A stretch of 64,000 bases of DNA from Galerina marginata (taxonomy: Eukaryota > Basidiomycota > Agaricomycetes > Agaricales > Galerinaceae). The stretch is from positions 1,550,001 to 1,614,000 of the forward strand of contig JAECYW010000003.1 of NCBI GenBank assembly GCA_023014335.1, in the 5' to 3' direction. Shown one piece after another: positions 58,131 through 64,000 of the stretch. The notes under the pieces were generated by a model. It was not told the origin of the DNA. It worked only from the letters and a program-made list of their open reading frames with translations, and ran no database searches. The position numbers were made by a program, and so were the translations under genes. Position 1 is the first letter of the stretch, and each line of letters begins with the position of its first letter.

Positions 58131-60849
58131 ATGTCTCCTGGTATCCAAAGTGCGACTGTGATATCGAAAGCATGGTCTACATTTCGCGAACGCCATCACC
58201 CATCCTCATTCAGTTTCACAGAGCCAAAACCGGATCAAAGGAAACGTTTGACCGCGACACAACTGGAGCATGCCAGGAAGGAGTGGACTAGCCAATTGGA
58301 GGACCTTGTGAAGAACCCCGATTGTCGACCTTTTAATTGGCCGTCCACAGAGAGTGAGATAGGCCAACTTCGTAGTCTGTTAAAGTGGACGGCCACCGAA
58401 ATGTGGACCAGTGTGGCAGGGGTAGGATACCTGAGGATAAGCGCCGAAGAACCTCGACCTCGATTTGTCAGTTACAAAAGTTCATTCGAGATCTACTTCC
58501 TGGGCACTAATCGTTATTAGGATCCCGGAAAAACATCCTGGACGACTTGGGGCTTAGAAGTGTTCACCCACGAACAGAACACCGGGCGAGTACATGCAAG
58601 AGAAGCGCAAGCGCTTGAGGAAGAAATGCAGAGAAAGGGAAAAGTCGAAATTGGGCAAACGAAAGAAGAGAAAACTGCGCCAAAAAAGGAGGGGAAAAAG
58701 GAGCCAAAGGAAGAGGGAACCTCGCCGAAGAAAGAAGGATTCAAGGAGTCCTCAGACGATCCCAAGAAATTTCCTATCACAATCCTATCACCCCATCTCT
58801 TCTCCTTGCAGCCGCTCTCCTTCCAGAAGATATGGGATTCAGACGAAAAGTCCCAGGCACTGAGGGAATTTGCGATTACAAAGTGGCGCACCCTCGCCAA
58901 AGAATTCTATGCCATGGCAATGGAATATGGAGACAACATGCTGGGAGCCCTTCGGCGGGTTCATAATGAAAGCGAGGCCGAGAAACTTATAACCAGTCAG
59001 GACGCATATCACCTTAAGCTGGCGAGTACAATATATAGCGATTGGGGTCAAGCGATCCTTCGTTGGAGCGGAGACGAAGAAACAACGGAGAAGAAGGCTG
59101 GGACCGATGTCAGTAATGATGTCGACGTCGCGTACGAGTCAGACTCGGAGGAAAGCGTTGGAAGTTTAGAAACGGATGAGGCCGATGTCAAGAACGAGGT
59201 ACTCGAAATACCGACGTCGGCAGGATGGGAAGAATCTAAACCGCAGAATGTAGGCGCAATGTTTTCCTCCATTGACAGAATTCCTGATTTATGCCTAGAA
59301 CGTGAACACAAAGGCACCACCAAGACGACAAGTAAGTGTGTCAAAACTGGAGGTTAGAATTCTCCTAAATTCTCACTGATACTGTTGAATCTAGCAGACG
59401 AAAGCCTTGGGTCACGCTGGTCTGCCAAAGTCATCTCGAAGTGCAAGGGATTCGGTCGAAATCGAAAGCGGTAGCGAAATCGAGGGAGATATAGATCAAT
59501 TTCCTAACTCTGGACATCCGTCCGTCAATTCCATGCGTTCGAATCGTCGACGAGTTCCTAGGAAATATGTAGATCCGAGACTCAGAGAAGATGGAAAACC
59601 TTGGGCGAATCGAGAGGGAAAACAGGCACCTCCTGCATGTGTAGAAAGGCCTGGCTACCCAGCGCAGTCCAATGCTTCTGGTGTTCCAACGGGAAGGGCA
59701 CGAAGGGGTCGACCACCCTCTCAGAATTTCAGCCCTCCCAACCTCCGGACGAAGCTCCAAGCTGGTTCTCTCCACAAATCCCCACCTGTGACAAGAGTTG
59801 ATGAAGGCATCAAAGATGAATGGACGTGGTTGAGGGATTCGCCTCTGCCCCGACAACAAAGCCGACGCAGCCATTTGCAAGGTGGGCACATTAGGGTTTC
59901 CCAACCGTCTTATCATGAAACGGGCTTCGAGGGATATTCTTCGGAGGTCGACGTCGAAGAGATATCCAAGCCCCACCCAGTAATGCCAGCGTCTCCAGTT
60001 CTAACGTCTCCATTTCTACCGTCTTCAGTCCGACCAAGGAAAACGAAACGAGGCTACCCTCCTCCCGCAGAAGCAAACCACGCTCAGTATGACGACCAGA
60101 GAAATCCAGAATCCAGACACCTCACAACCATCCATGCCCTAGAGCAGAGAAAGGCCTACAGAGACAGAATCCCACTACCTCGAACCCCCGGGCCACCTGC
60201 GAGCGTTCCTCACGGAGTACGTTCGATGCACAACCGAAATGCTCACCCCGACAAGCCGCCACCGCGCAAGTATGATTGTCGTCCACCACCTTCTGCACCA
60301 CCAATGGATTTAGATGATGCGGAGAAGGTCGAAATCGAGACAATTTACGCCAATTCTGCGAAGGCCAGGGCAGAAGAACTGGGGCTTGGAGGAGATGAAA
60401 CTTACCGTCTCTTACAGCTCTTATTAATGGAGGAAGGCAGAGCCGTGACGGACCCCATTCTACCGACATACGACGCAGGTGAAGGACCTCCTGGCGATTC
60501 TGGTACCATGGATATTACAAGTACCATTAGCGATATCGACAGTGAGGTCTCTAGTTGGATCGAGAGTTACGGGGAAACTGAAAGCGGCTCGGGAAACACG
60601 ACGCCTACATCCGGCACACCTGTGGCTGCTGCTTATAGCACCAGAAGCTCGGGGATGTCCAGGGTCAGTATTGGACAGCAAGTTCGGGAACGACAACCAC
60701 CTATCTTTGGTGCACTTTCAAGCGGTGGCCAATTAAGGAGCGCCAGAGCGGTTAATGTCGGACAAAGACAGGAAGTCAAGGAAGAACGGTCCGTCCGTTG
60801 GGCAAAAAAGCCAGAAATCAGGTTTTTCCCAAGGGGGCCATACCAGTAG
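58131..60849 (+). CDS. Hypothetical charged, mostly disordered protein, about 863 aa
   Basis: Three exons are proposed: 58131-58466, 58521-59331 and 59405-60849. The first junction is clean (phase 0; 54-nt intron with CACTAAT branch-like site and ATTAG acceptor) and creates RPRFDPGKTSWTTWGLEV. The second is uncertain: the GTAAGT donor at 59332 is strong, but only the third AG (59403-59404) restores frame; the two earlier AGs do not. The N-terminal part is helical (ATQLEHARKEWTSQLEDLVK). A Lys/Glu-rich tract follows at about residues 145-185, then a more ordered segment (SFQKIWDSDEKSQALREFAI, AKEFYAMAMEYGDNMLGALR). The C-terminal half is Pro/Arg/Ser-rich with a helix EKVEIETIYANSAKARAEEL. The family is not recognised. 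Confidence 0.7.
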
Positions 60850-61576
60850 ATCACGTAGGGCCTAATCGAGGTCACAACGAACCGGCGAGCCTGAGGTATA
60901 TGACTACTAGCAATATTAATATGTAAACATATAAATTTATGTCTCGTACCAGAAGTGCTCAGGTGGGGGACAAGGAAGGGTCATTCCGGTATTGTTCTTC
61001 GATCGGGGTGTGCTTTTATTGCAAATTGAGCCGCTACAACTTCCGCCTGCGCGCGTGATTCAAGTTCATTCAACACAATCGTATTGAGATAAGGAACCTT
61101 CTGCAGAACACGTTGCTTTCATGATCACTTAACCTTCACATACGTAGCTGCCAGTTTGGGACAACATATGTGAAGAGACCGATCAATCTGCCTTGCTGTA
61201 GGATATATATAAACAAGACCTACGTCGTGAGTTGAACCGGAGGGATGGCTGGCAGAAAGATGGTATATGATCTGAGGCTAGAGGCTGTGGTCGCTACGCT
61301 CGCATGCTGGTCATTATTCTGGTCCGATGTTGCAGTTACTCCTTAGCAAGTTGCTAGTTTGAAGACCAGAGTTACATATGTCAAGACCGTTGGTGACACC
61401 TTTCAGCATCAAACACCACGTTTTTGTTCAACCTGCCAAAGTCATGAATGAAACCAAAATATTTCCAAAGATTTCTGAAGGAGACACTGATCTACAGCGC
61501 ATCATGTATGTAAAGTCTACTTTTGTCTGGGACCAAGGGCCCAATATTTGGGTAAGGTTGATCCATCTGTTGTGCA
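60850..61576. other. Convergent 3' intergenic region
   Basis: This lies between the 3' ends of the charged hypothetical protein (plus) and bestrophin-like copy B (minus). A short ORF at 61378-61590 is unsupported. No gene is seen. Confidence 0.5.
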
Positions 61577-63722
61577 TTACTGGCGCGTGAGGGTGTTGAC
61601 GTCTTTCCAGCCCTTCACCAGAGTGCGACGTAAGCTGGGGAATCCCGAATCCCTTGGTCCGTCGGGCAGAGAATACTCCGTGCCACTCTGGAGGATTTCC
61701 TTTGCTGACCGACGGTCTGCTGGTGCAAACGGTTGGTTCCTATTACATGTTAGAATAGACCAAAAGAACATGAGGGCCAGTTTACGTACATATCGTTGAA
61801 CACGAATTCCGATGGATCCGGTGAAGTGTGCTATTGAAATATTAAGGAAACGTAAGGGAGACAATAAGAGACAACTTACAGCAGTGATCAGGTGCAGCTC
61901 CCTTTGGATAGCTTGGCAGAAGTAATCGAGATCTAGAGTGCAATAAGTTCATGACTCGTAGATGAAATGTTTTACAGAGAAGACCTACCGAGATCATTCA
62001 AATCGTAGTTGAAAGGATTTTCACTAGAAGAATACGCATGAGCTCGTGAACATGTTCGCTTATAGGAAGCTCACATTTCTTGTCCGATTTCGAGGAAACC
62101 AAGCAGAAGGAAGGAGGCGAAGGCGGACCCTGGAATTGTGAGCCAACCGAAAGCGGTCACAATTTGGAACTGGAAACAATGTTAATATAAAAGAATAATC
62201 TAGGCCGATTCACGACGCACAGGAAGGAAGAAAAGGTAGAGCCTGTACACATCTCAATCATCAGTCAACGCTTAACCAGTTTCCACTTAGTCACATACCA
62301 AAGGGACATGCGGAGGTGAGCTTGGTATGCGAAGGGTAATGGGGTATTGCAGATGCGCTCGAGGTTAGAAAGGGTATCTTGAAGAGTTGAGAGATTCGTA
62401 GTAAGACCCGCAGCAACGGCTGGTTGGAGCAATCCGTTACGCATGCACCCTTAGAAAAAGAGGAGCCTTAGTCACAAGGTTAGAGCCAAAACCGTTACAG
62501 GGCAGACGTACAGGCTGTATAGCTGGTGTGATGCACGAATCAGAAACCAATCAAAGACGAGTAGTGAAGAAGACAAACTTTGAAAGAACGAGGACGATCT
62601 CCAAGGGTATGTGACTCTCGACATATTCATTGAACCGCCTAGCTTTCCCATGTCTCCTGGTGCGAGCTTTGCGGGTAACTGTGCGTCCGATCCATTTGAA
62701 GAACCGCAGGAGAGGAATATAATCGTAGACAGAGGCATGCGGTGGGTTACGAGCGGGCTTCAGAGGACGATCACTAGCAACTAGGGGAAGGGCCTTCTCT
62801 GGATCACCAATAGGACTTGTACCCCGACGGGTGGAATCTTGGGAAGCAATGTCTGCTCCGAGTTCGGTAACAGGATCGTCGACGCGGCGATGGGGGTCAT
62901 CATCATTATCTTCGTGCCAGAGTGGGAGCTTCTCCGCCTCGGGACCAGCTTGTCCATTTGCGTATCGAGGAAGGAAGGAAATTAGAGGATAAAGGTCTTC
63001 ATAATAAACTCCTGGCTCGTCACGTAGGAAATGCTTAATGGGTCACACGACTAGGTTAGCTTAAGTTGGGTAAGACAGTCTTTGAATTCTTACCTTCACT
63101 GACACGGCGAATGCAAGTACCTATCATATGCAAACACTGTAAGGCTCGGACCATATAAGTTGTCACTCCCACGTACCAGGTTCACCATGGTCTTCTTTTC
63201 GATGACATTGTGGAGTACAGTGGCGTTGCCTGTCTTTCGCTCGACGGGAACATGGATCCAAATCTTTAAGTAAAGTTAATATACATAGTGTGATTGGCAA
63301 AAAACAAAGCGGACCTGTTGAGCGAAATTCCTAGATGAAGTGACAATATTCGTCCACATCTTCCTTCCATCTTGGTACCTATGGAGTAATGTCCGAGTCA
63401 GAAAGAAAAGATTGAACAAACATGAAGGTGTACTCACCTTTCGTATGCGGAAGAAGTCCGGAAAGATATAACCAAACCGAGCACAGTACCGAGGACGGTC
63501 AGCAATGCTGATGAAACGGAGAGACTGTGATGGGTTTTCTTGGTTACCAGAGTCACCACTATAGCAGGGCCATGAAGTCAGGCTAAAGGAAAAGTTACAA
63601 GATGACATACTAGTCGCTATCAGCGAGAAGAAAGTGACTTCAGGCCAGATGTCGTTTATGACCGTAGCTTGGAATTTTTTGAATGTCCATGATCCACGAA
63701 ACAGGGGGTTTGCCGATACCAT
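61577..63722 (-). CDS. Bestrophin-like (UPF0187/RFP-TM) anion channel, copy B, 478 aa
   Basis: Fourteen exons close in phase: 63722-63611, 63558-63438, 63378-63315, 63263-63177, 63120-63094, 63033-62579, 62522-62512, 62449-62299, 62242-62221, 62169-62075, 62025-61991, 61932-61880, 61830-61790 and 61739-61577. Ten of the fourteen exons have exactly the same length as in copy A, and all intron positions correspond. Landmarks are NPLFRGSWTFKKFQATVIND, VLGTVLGLVISFRTSSAYER, YQDGRKMWTNIV, VKHFLRDEPGVYYEDLYPLI, SNLERICNTPLPFAYQAHLR, GFLEIGQE, NPFNYDLNDLDLDYFC and MNQPFAPADRRSAKEIL. The exon-6 insert differs most (LPLWHEDNDDDPHRR), marking a disordered, fast-changing loop. As for copy A, the expected role is chloride/anion conduction. 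The 11-nt microexon here is followed by a normal GT-AG intron (GTACGT). Confidence 0.92.
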
Positions 63723-64000
63723 CCTGACTCGAAGGACGTAGTTACGGAGAAAATAGGTATACTTGGAAGGAACGGGGAGTGCTTGACTTCAAGCAAATAA
63801 AAGGGATGATGCAGGCTGCGTCGACGGACGACCAATGCCAGACGGTGAAGGAGAACAAAAACGAGACGTGAACTTTTGTTATTTGTTCGCTAATAAATAG
63901 TTGTCCCATGCAGGGCCATCAGAGCCGCCGGGTCCGTGTGATCTTGCCTAAAAGAGAGCGGGATGTCTCCGCATTAGCCGGCCGGCTCAGAACCCTGACC
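63723..64000. promoter_or_regulatory. Upstream region of bestrophin-like copy B
   Basis: These 278 bp upstream of the copy B start should contain its 5' UTR and promoter. No specific motif is assigned and no other gene is seen before the window edge. Confidence 0.4.

Noticed and set aside
1..64000. CRISPR arrays, operons, bacterial ribosome binding sites
   Set aside because: The window is eukaryotic. Repeats found are irregular and not spacer-separated, and the genes are individually spliced.
1..64000. Secondary-metabolite cluster or virus-like genes
   Set aside because: No polyketide synthase, peptide synthetase, terpene synthase, P450 group, polymerase or capsid-like frame was seen in any frame.

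Overview
The window looks like nuclear DNA of an agaricomycete (mushroom-forming) basidiomycete. The evidence is dense small introns of about 48-75 nt with GT-AG or occasional GC-AG ends, a single-chain ATP-citrate synthase (ascomycetes usually split it in two), a DUF6534-type membrane protein and a related small multi-pass secreted/membrane family typical of mushrooms, a fungal SLATT-domain protein, and several very long low-complexity proteins. Gene models below were assembled by hand from reading frames and splice signals. Where exon phases close exactly this is stated.

Layout. 1-6.1 kb: one huge low-complexity protein on the minus strand that runs off the left edge. 6.1-16 kb: a gene-poor stretch with diverged repeats, palindromes, a pogo-like terminal-inverted-repeat element (14833-15420) and an intron-containing tRNA-Asp(GTC). 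16-30 kb: a Ser-rich hypothetical protein, a basidiomycete-type multi-pass membrane protein, a PHO84-like phosphate transporter, a bestrophin-like anion channel (copy A), a secreted six-hairpin (GH105-like) glycosidase and a DUF6534 membrane protein. 30-32.3 kb: gene-poor with possible gene fragments. 32.3-35.6 kb: an intronless PPR protein with a plant-type E/DYW deaminase tail, and a SLATT-domain protein. 37.4-41.5 kb: full-length ATP-citrate synthase. 41.5-45.2 kb: gene-poor. 45-50 kb: a 1486-aa protein with a very long charged helix and a J-like C terminus. 52.7-60.8 kb: two long disordered plus-strand proteins. 61.6-63.7 kb: a second bestrophin-like gene (copy B) with the same 14-exon structure as copy A.

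There is no operon-like logic, as expected for a fungal chromosome. The identifiable genes cover ion and phosphate transport, cytosolic acetyl-CoA supply, pectin or oligosaccharide breakdown, organelle RNA metabolism (DYW-PPR) and a possible conflict/immunity effector (SLATT). The most unusual object is the DYW-type PPR protein at 32275-33981. It carries the HxE...CxxC deaminase zinc motif, a second-zinc pattern and the E1/E2-like region of land-plant organellar C-to-U RNA editing factors, but sits in a fungal genome.
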